Source: Byssovorax sp. (GTDB lineage Bacteria > Myxococcota_A > Polyangia > Polyangiales > Polyangiaceae). From it: a DNA stretch of 64,000 bases. The stretch spans positions 1 through 64,000 of the forward strand of contig JANYGI010000138.1 of NCBI GenBank assembly GCA_025362495.1, given 5' to 3'. Below the pieces are notes generated by a model. The model had not been told where the DNA came from. It saw only the letters and a program-made list of their open reading frames with translations, and made no database searches. Shown here piece by piece: positions 17,788-26,791 of the stretch (its first letter is position 1; each line of letters starts with the position of its first letter). A program made the position numbers and the translations under genes.

Positions 17788-19881
17788 AACTGGCTCTTGA
17801 TCAAGGCCAGGGACGAGCACGCGCGCGAGGGCGCCGACGCGGAAATCACCGAGCGGGAGCCGGGCAGCGTGCTCAGCGGGCGCGGCGTCGAGGATCTCGC
17901 TGCGGCGCGGAAGAGCGCGAAGAGCGGGAAGAACGCAAAGGCCGCGAAGAAGGCGCCGACGCGAGCCGCGAAGAAGCGTGAGGCCGAGTCGGATCCGGCC
18001 GCGGTCGTGGAGCAATTCGAGCCGCAGCTGGCCACGCTCGTCGACCGGGTGCCGACCGATCCGGGGTGGCTCTTCGAGATGAAGCTCGATGGCTACCGGG
18101 CGATCGCGGTGATCGAGGGTGGGAAGGCTCGTCTCATCTCCCGGAACGGCCTCGACTGGACCGCTCGGTTCTCCGGCATCGCCGCCGCGCTCGGCCGGAT
18201 CCGGGTCCGCGACGCGGTGCTCGACGGGGAGGTGTGCTGCGTCGACGCGGAGGGAAAGACCAGCTTTCAAGGCCTCCAGAGCGCGCTCTCGGAGGGCTTT
18301 CAACAGGGCTTGATGTACTTCGCCTTCGACCTCCTCCACCGCGATGGGGAGGATCTCCGCGCGCGGCCGCTCCGCGAGCGCAAGGGTGTGCTCGCCACGA
18401 TCCTGGCCGGCGAGCGCGCGCCACTGTCGCTCAGCCAGCACCTGGAGGACGTCGGCCCGACGATGTTCGAGGAGGCCACGAAGCTGGGCCTCGAGGGGAT
18501 CATCGCCAAGCGCGCCGACGCGCCCTACACCGGCGGACGCTCGCGAGCGTGGCTGAAGATCAAGTGCGGGAAGCGACGAGAGCTGGTGGTGATCGGGTAC
18601 ACGGCGCCAGCGGGGAAACGCGCCGGGCTCGGCGCCCTGGTGCTCGGCGTGCACGAGACTGGCAAGCACGGCGCGCTGCGCTTCGTCGGCAAGGTGGGCA
18701 CGGGGTTCGACGCGAAGACGCTGACGAGCCTGCGGAGACGGCTCTGGCCGCTGGCGCGCGCGACGCCGCCGGTGGCCGGAGCGCCGCGCGTGCCCCGCGT
18801 GACCTGGGTCGAGCCCGACGTCGTGTGCGAGGTCGGCTTCACCGAGTGGACGAAAGACGGAGCGCTCCGCCACCCGACGTTTCTGGGGCTGCGCGAGGAC
18901 AAGCCGAGCGACGACGTCGTCCGAGAACGCCCGGTGCGGGCCGCCGCGGCGCGCGTGCCCCGGGCGGCGGCGCGGACGACGCGTGGCGGAGCGAGCGAGT
19001 CTTCGAAGGTGGCGGGCGTGACCATCACCCACCCGGATCGCGTGCTCGATCCGGCGTCGGGGGCCACGAAAGGAGAGCTCGCGCGCTACTACGCGGCTGT
19101 CGCGAAGGAGCTGCTCCCGTACGTGAAGAATCGGCCGCTCTCGATCGTGCGCTGCACCGGCGCGATCGGCAAAGGCTGCTTCTTCCAGAAGAACGCGATG
19201 CCCGGGATGGGGAGCTCGGTGCATCGCTCGCAGGTGGGCGAGCATCAGGTGCTCTCGCTGACGACGACGACTGGCCTGCTCCAGATCGTGCAGCTCGGGG
19301 GGATCGAGCTCCACACGTGAGGGGCGCGCCTGCCCGCCGCCGACAGGCCCGATCAGATCGTCCTCGATCTCGATCCCGACGAGGGGCTGGCGTGTGGCCG
19401 CGTCGTCGAGGCCGCCCTCGAAGCGCGCGAGCTCCTGCGCAGCATCGGCCTCGATTCGTGGGTCAAGACGACCGGCGGCAAAGGGCTCCATGTCGTGGTG
19501 CCGTTTCGCCCGAAGCATGGTTGGGACGTGGTGAAGGGCTTCGCGCGCGCTCTCGCGGAGGACCTCGTGCGTCGCTCGCCCGACGCGTTCACCGCGACGC
19601 TCTCCAAGGCGGCGCGTCGCGGCCGAATTTTCGTGGATTATCTCCGCAACGGCGAGGGCGCGACGGCGGTGGTGCCGTACTCCGCGCGAGCCCGCACAGG
19701 GCTCACGGTGGCGCTGCCGATCGCTTGGGACGCCGTCCGCCAGGTCCACCCCGGAGACTTCACCGTGCGCACGGTGCCTGACGTTCTCGCGCGTCGACGC
19801 CGCGATCCCTGGGGTGATTTGCGCGCCTCGAAGCAGCGCTTGCCCGAGGACCTCGACGAGCTCCTCGGGCGCGCTGGCTGA
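17786..19881 (+). pseudogene. ligD: LigD remnant with premature TGA
   Basis: LigD is the NHEJ ligase/polymerase. This copy starts in the tail of the phosphoesterase domain ('NWLLIKARDEHARE', 'VLSGRGVEDLAA'); the ~150 preceding residues are absent. A Lys-rich linker and the ATP-dependent ligase domain follow, with motif I 'EMKLDGYRA', motif IV 'EGIIAKR' and motif V 'WLKIK', intact to the eye, then the polymerase domain. At 19318-19320 an in-frame TGA stands where the family has Trp ('ELHT-W-G-RL'). The same frame continues 'DRPDQIVLDLDPDEGLACGR' to 'DPWGDLRASKQRLPEDLDEL', so a single G-to-A change (TGG to TGA) explains it. Only a TTG start (17797) is available for a ligase-only product of 507 residues. 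Confidence 0.88.
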
Positions 19882-19893
19882 CGGCGCTGCGGA

Positions 19894-21264
19894 TCAGACG
19901 CGCTTGCGGGGCGCGGCGGCAGCGGCGGCCTGGGCGGCCGTCATCTGCTGCGCGCTCGCCTGCGGCAGGCCCGGCGGCCTCGCGCTCTGGCCGGCGCCGT
20001 CGCCGTTGTTGCCGCCGCCGTTGAACTTGGTACCCGTGACGATCTGCGCGGCCATCAGCGTCTGCACGACGCGTAGCACGTCGTCGGAGCCGGTCGACGC
20101 GGCGCCGTGGCCGTCGCCGCCGCCGCCGAAGTTGACGAACTGGCCGTTGGCGAGGGCCGCGGCGATCTCGCGCGTGAGCGCGGGCGCCATCTCGAGGCGC
20201 TTGAGATCGAGGTAGGCGTCGCCGGCCTCGCTCAGCGCTTGCGCCTTCATGCGGATCGCCTCGGACTCGGCCTCGGCGATGGCGCGGATGCGCGAGCCCT
20301 GGGCGCGGCCTTCGGCCTCCTGGGCGATCACGTTCTGCTCGGCGTCGGCGCGGGCTTGCGTGATCTGGTTGGCGCCGAGCTCGGCTTCGCGCTGCTGGCG
20401 GACGAAGGCCTGCTTCTCGGCCTCGGCCTTGGCGATCGACGCGCCGTTGGAGGCGATCTGCATGTTGAGCGCGCGCTCCTGATCATTGATCTTCTGCGCA
20501 GCCTCGAGCTGCGCGATCCGCGCGCGCTGCTCTTCCTGGGCCTGGACGACGTCGGCGTCGGCCTTGGCGCGCGCCGCCGACTCGCGGCGGCGGGCCTCGG
20601 CGACCTCGCTGAGCACGGCCTTGATGTTGAGGCTGTTGAACGAGAGGCCGAGATCGAGCAGCTCGCGCGAGCAAGCGTCCTTGATGATCACCGCGAGCTC
20701 GTCGTCCTCGCTGCGCGAGATGGCGAGCTCGGTGCTCGTCGGGGCGTTGCCGCCGTTCGCGAGCGCGAGGGCCGTGGCCGCGGCGCTGGCGCCGGCGTTG
20801 GAGCGCGCGTTGAAGAGCTGATCGTGCTTGAGAAGGTTGATGGCGCGGCGGCCGGCGGACGAGAGCACGTCCGTCAGCGTCGAGAGCTGCTCTCCGCCGG
20901 ACTTGGAGAAGAACTTGTTGGCGGCGGTGTTCACCATCGCCTCGTCTTCACCGACGCTGACGATGGCCGAGGCGCGGACGGTGACCTTGACCGGCGCCGG
21001 GCGGCCATTGGCGTCGATGTCGGCCGTCTGGTCGGTGATCTCGATATCGACGTTGATGGCCTGAGCCGGGATGACGCGGGCCTGGGTGATCATCGGGACG
21101 ATGAGGGCTTTGCACGGGCCGCGGAAGATCCGCAGGCTCCGACCGCGGCTCGCCAGGAGGATCTCGCCGGCGTCGACGCTCTTCAGGAACGTCGTGATGA
21201 TGACGGTGGTGAGCAGCAGGACGGCGACGACGACGGATCCTGCGATGATCAATGATATTTCCAC
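19894..21264 (-). CDS. Flotillin family (SPFH) membrane protein
   Basis: The 456-residue flotillin organises functional membrane microdomains. An N-terminal membrane helix (residues 5-27) is followed by the SPFH/band-7 domain (about 30-210) and a long coiled-coil region rich in Ala-Glu-Lys-Gln ('AEARRRESAARAKADADVVQ' onward, about 225-370) that drives oligomerisation, ending in a Gly/Asn/Ala-rich tail. The start is GTG at 21264 with AGAGGAG ten bases before. It lies 40 bases downstream of the NfeD-like gene on the same strand; flotillin and NfeD pairs are a well-known operon. Confidence 0.92.
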   Translation of the reverse strand: MEISLIIAGSVVVAVLLLTTVIITTFLKSVDAGEILLASRGRSLRIFRGPCKALIVPMITQARVIPAQAINVDIEITDQTADIDANGRPAPVKVTVRASAIVSVGEDEAMVNTAANKFFSKSGGEQLSTLTDVLSSAGRRAINLLKHDQLFNARSNAGASAAATALALANGGNAPTSTELAISRSEDDELAVIIKDACSRELLDLGLSFNSLNIKAVLSEVAEARRRESAARAKADADVVQAQEEQRARIAQLEAAQKINDQERALNMQIASNGASIAKAEAEKQAFVRQQREAELGANQITQARADAEQNVIAQEAEGRAQGSRIRAIAEAESEAIRMKAQALSEAGDAYLDLKRLEMAPALTREIAAALANGQFVNFGGGGDGHGAASTGSDDVLRVVQTLMAAQIVTGTKFNGGGNNGDGAGQSARPPGLPQASAQQMTAAQAAAAAAPRKRV

Positions 21265-21304
21265 GATGACGACTCCTCTCGAAACATGATGCAGCTCGGC
21301 CGCG

Positions 21305-22036
21305 CTACTCGTCGCGAAGGACCGAGACCGTCAGGCGCTCTTGCCGCGCGTCGACGTCCTCGACCCGGAGCCGCGCGCCGACCTTGACGGGAATGCTCGC
21401 CTGATCGGGCCGCAGGCGCGCAGAGAACTGCACGAGGCGGCCTTCACGGACGACGGAGATCAGGCCGCGCCCGTTGCGAAACGGGGTGACGGCCGTGGCC
21501 TCGTCGAAGATCAGCTCTTCGAGCGGGGCGCTCGGCTGGCCCTGGAAGCGGAAGAGCAGGTTCCAGAGCGGCGTGACGGCGAAGCGCTCGATGGCGATCG
21601 TCGGCAGCAGGGCGACGATCGCGGCGACGAGCATCGGCAGGTGCGCCGCCTGCGCCAGCGCGTTGCCGAAGGCACCATAGAGGGCGAGCACGCTGAAGAC
21701 GGCCCGCGGCGACGGGATGAGGCGCGCCCAGCCCGACGAGGCCGCGGCGTCGGCGGGGACCATCTCCTGGCTGGCAGGGCTACCCGGTGCCGGGGCGGCG
21801 AGGTGCGCTCCCGGGCCGCTCGCCGCGGGCGCGGGCTGCGCGCCGACGATGTGCCCGGCCGCCGCGTGCGCCGCCCCGTGGCCTGTGCCGAGCTGATGCA
21901 TCCCATGGCCGCCATGACCGCCGTGACCGAGGTGACCGCCATGGCCCGTCGAGCCCGCGTGGCCATGACGTCCGAGGGCGGGGATCGCCATCATGACCAG
22001 ACCGACCAGGCCGATCACCATCAGCGTCAGAAACAC
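21305..22036 (-). CDS. NfeD-like partner of flotillin
   Basis: The 243-residue membrane protein begins with a hydrophobic helix, then a striking His/Gly-rich loop (residues 23-63, repeated 'GHGGH'), an Ala/Pro linker, two more hydrophobic helices (about 112-150) and a C-terminal beta domain ('PFRNGRGLISVVREGRLVQF' to 'VEDVDARQERLTVSVLRDE') of the OB-fold type of NfeD/YqiJ proteins. These accompany flotillins. The His-rich loop might bind metal, which is inference. The GTG at 22036 follows an AAAGGGGGA ribosome-binding site. Confidence 0.82.
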   Translation of the reverse strand: MFLTLMVIGLVGLVMMAIPALGRHGHAGSTGHGGHLGHGGHGGHGMHQLGTGHGAAHAAAGHIVGAQPAPAASGPGAHLAAPAPGSPASQEMVPADAAASSGWARLIPSPRAVFSVLALYGAFGNALAQAAHLPMLVAAIVALLPTIAIERFAVTPLWNLLFRFQGQPSAPLEELIFDEATAVTPFRNGRGLISVVREGRLVQFSARLRPDQASIPVKVGARLRVEDVDARQERLTVSVLRDE

Positions 22037-22226
22037 GTTTTCCCCCTTTGGCCCCGATCACGGAAACCTGGCGCACGCTACGCCCGTGGGCTTTGCCCTG
22101 GCAAGCCCGGACGCGTGGCGCCGCGCCCCGACGGCGCGTCGATCACCATGGACATGCTCCGCGATCGGCGACGCGACGAGGGACGCCACGCGGAAAATGA
22201 AGCCGCCGCGTCGACGACGACGGCGA

Positions 22227-22790
22227 TCAGGGCGGCGGCGCGGGCACCGGAGGAGCCGATGAAGACGCTGGATCCCGGGTGATGAACGTGACCGGAATCA
22301 CGACCGTCGCGCTGCCGCCGTCCGGCGGGTTGAACTGCGCGATCGCCACCCGCGCGACGACACAGGCCGCGACCTTCTCGCTGAGCGTCGAGGCGGTCGA
22401 CGCGGTCGAGCTCACGCTGCCGTCCGCGGCAATCTTGGCCGTGACGCGCACGCTGCCCTTCATCTCCGGGTCCGCCTGGAGGCCGGCGTTGTAACAGCGG
22501 CGGAAGGCTGCAGCCATCGCGGCGACCACGGCTTGCGCGTTCGACACAGTCCCGCCGGGACGCGGCGCCGACGCGACGGGCGCGACAGCGGCGATCGGCG
22601 TTGTGCTCATGCTTGGCCAGGCCGGCTGGTAGCCCGCGCCCGGAGGCAGGTACGCCTGCTGGGCTTGAAAGATCGGCGGGCTCGCGATCGGCGCGCGCGG
22701 AGGCGGCAGGGGCACGGTGTCGTCGCACGCGGCGACGAGCAGCGCGAGCGGGAGTGAAAATGAAGCGAGCGAGCGCATCGACATCGACAT
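22227..22790 (-). CDS. AgmX/PglI-type C-terminal domain lipoprotein
   Basis: The 187-residue lipoprotein has lipobox 'LVAAC' (Cys22), a Pro/Ala linker, and a C-terminal domain, about 85-170, with 'FRRCYNAGLQADPEMKGSVR' and 'FNPPDGGSATVVIPVTF'. This is the TonB-like module found at the end of AgmX/PglI adventurous-gliding proteins and many myxobacterial lipoproteins, with two conserved cysteines (in 'RRCY' and 'AACVV'). It probably mediates envelope protein contacts. Three ATGs occur in 'MSMSM'; the first is given. It is downstream of the giant kinase gene at 26749, 44 bases apart, same strand. Confidence 0.82.
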   Translation of the reverse strand: MSMSMRSLASFSLPLALLVAACDDTVPLPPPRAPIASPPIFQAQQAYLPPGAGYQPAWPSMSTTPIAAVAPVASAPRPGGTVSNAQAVVAAMAAAFRRCYNAGLQADPEMKGSVRVTAKIAADGSVSSTASTASTLSEKVAACVVARVAIAQFNPPDGGSATVVIPVTFITRDPASSSAPPVPAPPP

Positions 22791-22834
22791 CGAGCGCGAA
22801 CGTAGGTCGAGAGCGCGCCGGGAGACAAGCCGTG

Positions 22835-25800
22835 TCAGCTCGCGCGTCGGACCTCGGTCGTGAGCGCGAGGGTGCGCGCGTTGTCGCGGACGCCGTCGAG
22901 GAAGCGCGCGCGCCACGCCGCGTCGCTGATGCGATCGGCCCGCGCCATCAGGCGCTCGCGCGCGCTCTGGATCGCCGCGGAGAAGGCGCCGTGATCTCCG
23001 CTCGCCGCGAGCGCTTCGGCGTGCACGAGGCGGACGAGCGACTCGCCCTCTTCGATGCCCCCGAGCGACTCGAGGATCCGGTGGGCCTCGCTCGCCGTCG
23101 TCAGCGCCTCGTCGGTGCGCCGGAGCGCGAGGAGCACGCGGGCCAGCACCGCGAGCGCCGCCGCGCGGAGAGGCGGGGCGACCTCGAGCGCCGCGCAAGC
23201 GGCGCGGCCCTCCTGCTCGGCGACGTCGAGATCGCTGGAAAAATAGGCGATCTCGGCGAGGTACATCCGCGCGACGCCCTCCATGCGCGGATCGCCGAGC
23301 GCGCGGAAACCCTCGAGGGCGCGGAGCTCGACGCGACGCGCCTCGGCGAGCTGGCCGCGGTACGCGAGCACGTGACCGAGGTTCTGGAGCGCGGTCAGCC
23401 CCACGTCGGCGAGGCCCATCCGATCCGCGACGGCGGTGGCCGCGCGCAGCGAGTCCTCGGCGCCCGCGTAGTCGCCGAGCTCGATGAACGCCACGCCGAG
23501 GTTGGCCCGCACGGCGCACGCGTCGCGACGATCGCCGGCGCGCTCGAAGGCCGACAGCGCCGCCTCGAACCCCGCGATGCAGCCGGCGATGTCTCCGGCG
23601 TAGACGGCGCGCACGCCGCGGAGCTGCTCCAGCGCAGCGACGACCTGGGGCGCGTACGACGAAGGATCGGCGAGCGCCGCGCCGAGCTCGGCGATGAGGC
23701 CATCGGCCGCGGCGGTGCGGCCGGCGAAGACCATATCCGTCCCGCAAAACGAGAGGCAAGCGATGCGCGCGCCCTCCGCCCCCGGCAGCGGCGTCGACGA
23801 CGTGACCGCCTTCGCGAACTCCTCGACCCGAGCGAACGCGCCGAGCTTGCCGGCCGCGATGCTGACCTGCCGCGCCGCGCGATACCAGGCAATCGAGCCC
23901 TCGGGCAGCAGGCGCGTCGCCTCGACGGCGCAGTCCTCCGCGAGGGCGAGATCGCCGCGCCAGAGGCTGGCCTCAGCCTCGATCAAGCGCAGCTCGCCGA
24001 GGGTCGCGCCCGCGGCGCCGCACTCCGCGCCGCGCCGGGCGCGCTCGATCGCCGCCGCTAGATCGTTGGCCTCGAGCGCCTGCTCGGCGGCGCGCACGTA
24101 CCAGCGGATCGCGCGCGCGGGCTCGGCGCCGCGGAGGAAATGCTCGGCCATCGTCGCGGCGTCGGCGTACCCGGTGCGCTCGAGCCACTCGCCGGCGAGG
24201 CGATGACCGAGCACGCGATCCTCTTCGGTCAGCGTGGCATACGCGGCCTCGCGCACGATGGCGTGGCGGAACGCGTACTGCGGATCCGCGCTGCCGGGGG
24301 CGATGCTGGCCGCGCCCACCAGCTCGCGCGTGGCCAGCGTCGTCAGCCATTCGCCGGCCTCGTCAGCGTGGCGCTCGCCGCCGAGGAGCGCCGCGAGCCC
24401 GGCCTTGGAGAAGCGCTCGCCGAACACGCTCGCGGCGCGCAGCACGCGCTTGGCCTCGCTCCCCTCGGCGTCGAGGCGGGCCTCGACCGTGCCGAGCACC
24501 GAGTCGGGGAACACATCGTCACGCCCCGCGGCGACCGCGCGGATCAGCTCTTCCAGGTAGAACGGGTTGCCGTCGGCGCGATCGACGATGCGCGCCACGG
24601 CGTTCGTCGTCGCCTGGAGACCGAGCGCGCCGTGCACCAGCTGCTCGGCCGCGCGGCGCGAGAGCGGCCCGAGCTTGATCGTCTGCACCTGGCGCTCGGC
24701 CCACAGCCCGGGGAACTGCGCCGTCACCTCGGGCCGCGCGAACGCCAGCACCATCAGCGGCAGATCGCTGAAGTTGCGCAGCGTGGAGTCGACGAGCTTC
24801 ACGGTCGCCGCGTCGCCCCACTGCAGATCTTCGAGCACGAGCAGCACCGGCTGCGCGCTGCACTCGGTCGTGAGCCAGGCGTCCCAGGCCGCGCACATCG
24901 AGTCGCCCATCAGCTGCGGGTTCTCGCGCGCCGCGCGCAGCGCCGGATCGTGATCGTCGGGAAACGGCGTGCCGACGAGCTCGCCCAGGAACGCCGTCGC
25001 GCGGTGGAGCACGAGCCCGTCGAGCCGCGCGCCGAGCCGCGCCACGAGCTTGCGGCGGCGCAGCTCGATCGGATCGGCCTCCTGGATCCCCGCGGTCTTG
25101 CGGATCGCGTCGGCGATCATGCCGAACGGCGAGCCCGCGCCGAGCGACGGAGCGCGCCCGCTCAGCACCGTCGCCGGCTCGACGCCTCGCCGGATCTTCG
25201 CGAGGAATTCGCGGCCCAGGCGCGATTTGCCGGCGCCTGCCGCGCCGATCACCAGCACCGGGCTGGCGATGCGCTCCGCCGCGCACCCCGCGAACACCAC
25301 CTCGAGCGTCGCGAGCTCGCGCGTGCGCCCCACGCAGGGAGTGACCTTGCCGAGCAGCAGCGGGCGGCTGTCGAGGGCCGAACCGTCGGCGCGCAGGTAA
25401 AACCCATCCTCGGCGCGCTCGAGGTTGAAGCGCCCGGTGAGCATGCCCGCCGTCGCCTCGTCGAGGCCGATCGGACCGGGCCGCGCCAGCTGCAGCGCGC
25501 GCACGCCGCGATCGAGCACCTTGCCGTCGACCACGCGCGCCGACACCAGGCCGCGCCCGCTCACGACGCAGATCGGCACGCCCGGCAGGTTGGCGCGAAG
25601 GATCAGCGCGCACTGCGCGGCCTGATCGGCGCGATCGACGGCGCTCCCCGGACCCCACGAGGTCGCGATGAACGAGTCGCCGCAGAGCAGGTTGATCTGC
25701 CCGCCGAGCGGCGCTACCGCCTTGCGGAGGTCTTCCACGGGCAGCCGCGGGCCGGGGCGCGCGTCGTCGACGTCGGGATCGCCCACGAGGACGACGCTGA

Positions 25801-26749
25801 CGTAGCGCTTCTCGCTCATCGTCAGCGACTCGGAGTCGCCGTCGCCGGCGCCTTCGATCGGCATGGGCTCGGTCGGAGCCGCGCCCATCGTCGGCAGCGC
25901 TCGCCGCGTCGCGGCCTCCCATCCTCCGCCGAGCTGGAGCGCCGCGAGCCGCACGCCGACCTCCTCCGCGCTCGCCGGACGCTGCTCGGGATCCCTGGCC
26001 ATCATCCGCGCCACGAGATCGTCGAGCTCGGCGGGCACGTCGGGGCGGCGCTGGCGCACGCGCGGCGTCTCCTGCAGCAGCAGCTTCGCGAGCAGCGCCA
26101 TCGGGTGCGTGCCCTCGAACGCCGGCTCGCCCGTCAGGCACTCGAACAGCACGCAGCCGAGCGAGAACAGGTCGGTGCGCGGATCGTAAACGGGCTTGCC
26201 CTGCACGAGCTCGGGCGCGATGTACCCCGGCGTTCCGAGCAGCACCCCGGTCTGCGTGAGCTGCCGGATCTCCCCCGCGGGCCGCGCGATCCCGAAGTCG
26301 ACGAGCTTGATCCGGTCGACGTGGCAGTCCGACAGGAGGATGTTGCTCGGCTTGATGTCGCGGTGAACCAGCCCGCGCGCGTGCGCGAACGCGAGCACGT
26401 TCGTCACCCGGCCGGCGAGCGCGACACACTCGCCGCCGTCGAGCGGAGCGCGCTGGAGACGCACGCTGAGATCCTCGCCCTCGACCCACTCCATCGCCAG
26501 CCAGCGGTCGCCGTCCGGCGCGACTCCATGCGCCACGTAGCGCACGATCCCGGGGTGCGAGAGCTCGGCGAGGATCGCCGCCTCACGCGCGAAGCGCTCT
26601 TCGTCGAGCGGCTGGCGGCTATGGAGGACCTTCAGGGCCACCGCCGATCCGTCGAGACGATCCGTCGCGCGATAGACAGTCCCCATGCCGCCCGCGCCCG
26701 CCTGGCGATCCAGGACGAACCGACCGGCGATGACGATACCAGGCCTCAT
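22835..26749 (-). CDS. Ser/Thr kinase fused to AAA ATPase and TPR region
   Basis: The 1304-residue cytoplasmic protein has a Hanks kinase domain at 10-275 (Lys40, HRD 129-131, DFG 151-153, 'GTPGYIAPE'). Residues 310-445 resemble a degenerate nucleotide-cyclase-like module ('KRYVSVVLVGDP', 'GGQINLLCGDSFIATSWG'). An AAA/STAND-type NTPase follows, with Walker A GAAGAGKS at 502-509 and 'PVLLVLEDLQWGD' as Walker B with sensor. The last ~500 residues are TPR-like helical repeats. This is the PknK/multidomain kinase-regulator plan in which the ATPase and TPR part gate kinase activity. It lacks a membrane helix. It probably forms an operon with the lipoprotein at 22790. Confidence 0.92.
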   Translation of the reverse strand: MRPGIVIAGRFVLDRQAGAGGMGTVYRATDRLDGSAVALKVLHSRQPLDEERFAREAAILAELSHPGIVRYVAHGVAPDGDRWLAMEWVEGEDLSVRLQRAPLDGGECVALAGRVTNVLAFAHARGLVHRDIKPSNILLSDCHVDRIKLVDFGIARPAGEIRQLTQTGVLLGTPGYIAPELVQGKPVYDPRTDLFSLGCVLFECLTGEPAFEGTHPMALLAKLLLQETPRVRQRRPDVPAELDDLVARMMARDPEQRPASAEEVGVRLAALQLGGGWEAATRRALPTMGAAPTEPMPIEGAGDGDSESLTMSEKRYVSVVLVGDPDVDDARPGPRLPVEDLRKAVAPLGGQINLLCGDSFIATSWGPGSAVDRADQAAQCALILRANLPGVPICVVSGRGLVSARVVDGKVLDRGVRALQLARPGPIGLDEATAGMLTGRFNLERAEDGFYLRADGSALDSRPLLLGKVTPCVGRTRELATLEVVFAGCAAERIASPVLVIGAAGAGKSRLGREFLAKIRRGVEPATVLSGRAPSLGAGSPFGMIADAIRKTAGIQEADPIELRRRKLVARLGARLDGLVLHRATAFLGELVGTPFPDDHDPALRAARENPQLMGDSMCAAWDAWLTTECSAQPVLLVLEDLQWGDAATVKLVDSTLRNFSDLPLMVLAFARPEVTAQFPGLWAERQVQTIKLGPLSRRAAEQLVHGALGLQATTNAVARIVDRADGNPFYLEELIRAVAAGRDDVFPDSVLGTVEARLDAEGSEAKRVLRAASVFGERFSKAGLAALLGGERHADEAGEWLTTLATRELVGAASIAPGSADPQYAFRHAIVREAAYATLTEEDRVLGHRLAGEWLERTGYADAATMAEHFLRGAEPARAIRWYVRAAEQALEANDLAAAIERARRGAECGAAGATLGELRLIEAEASLWRGDLALAEDCAVEATRLLPEGSIAWYRAARQVSIAAGKLGAFARVEEFAKAVTSSTPLPGAEGARIACLSFCGTDMVFAGRTAAADGLIAELGAALADPSSYAPQVVAALEQLRGVRAVYAGDIAGCIAGFEAALSAFERAGDRRDACAVRANLGVAFIELGDYAGAEDSLRAATAVADRMGLADVGLTALQNLGHVLAYRGQLAEARRVELRALEGFRALGDPRMEGVARMYLAEIAYFSSDLDVAEQEGRAACAALEVAPPLRAAALAVLARVLLALRRTDEALTTASEAHRILESLGGIEEGESLVRLVHAEALAASGDHGAFSAAIQSARERLMARADRISDAAWRARFLDGVRDNARTLALTTEVRRAS

Positions 26750-26791
26750 TGCGCATCCACTCCACGACCCAACGCGCTGCCGACGCGACGC

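Noticed and set aside
19318..19320. TGA read as tryptophan (recoding) instead of a nonsense mutation
   Set aside because: Other genes here end cleanly at TGA (for example 8777-8779 and 11791-11793) and use TGG for Trp, so a code change is not credible.
16786..19749. A minus-strand open frame of almost 1000 codons across the kinase/Ku/LigD region
   Set aside because: It is antisense to LigD and composed of Arg/Ala/Gly/His-rich sequence with no family signature; long antisense frames are normal in DNA with this GC bias.
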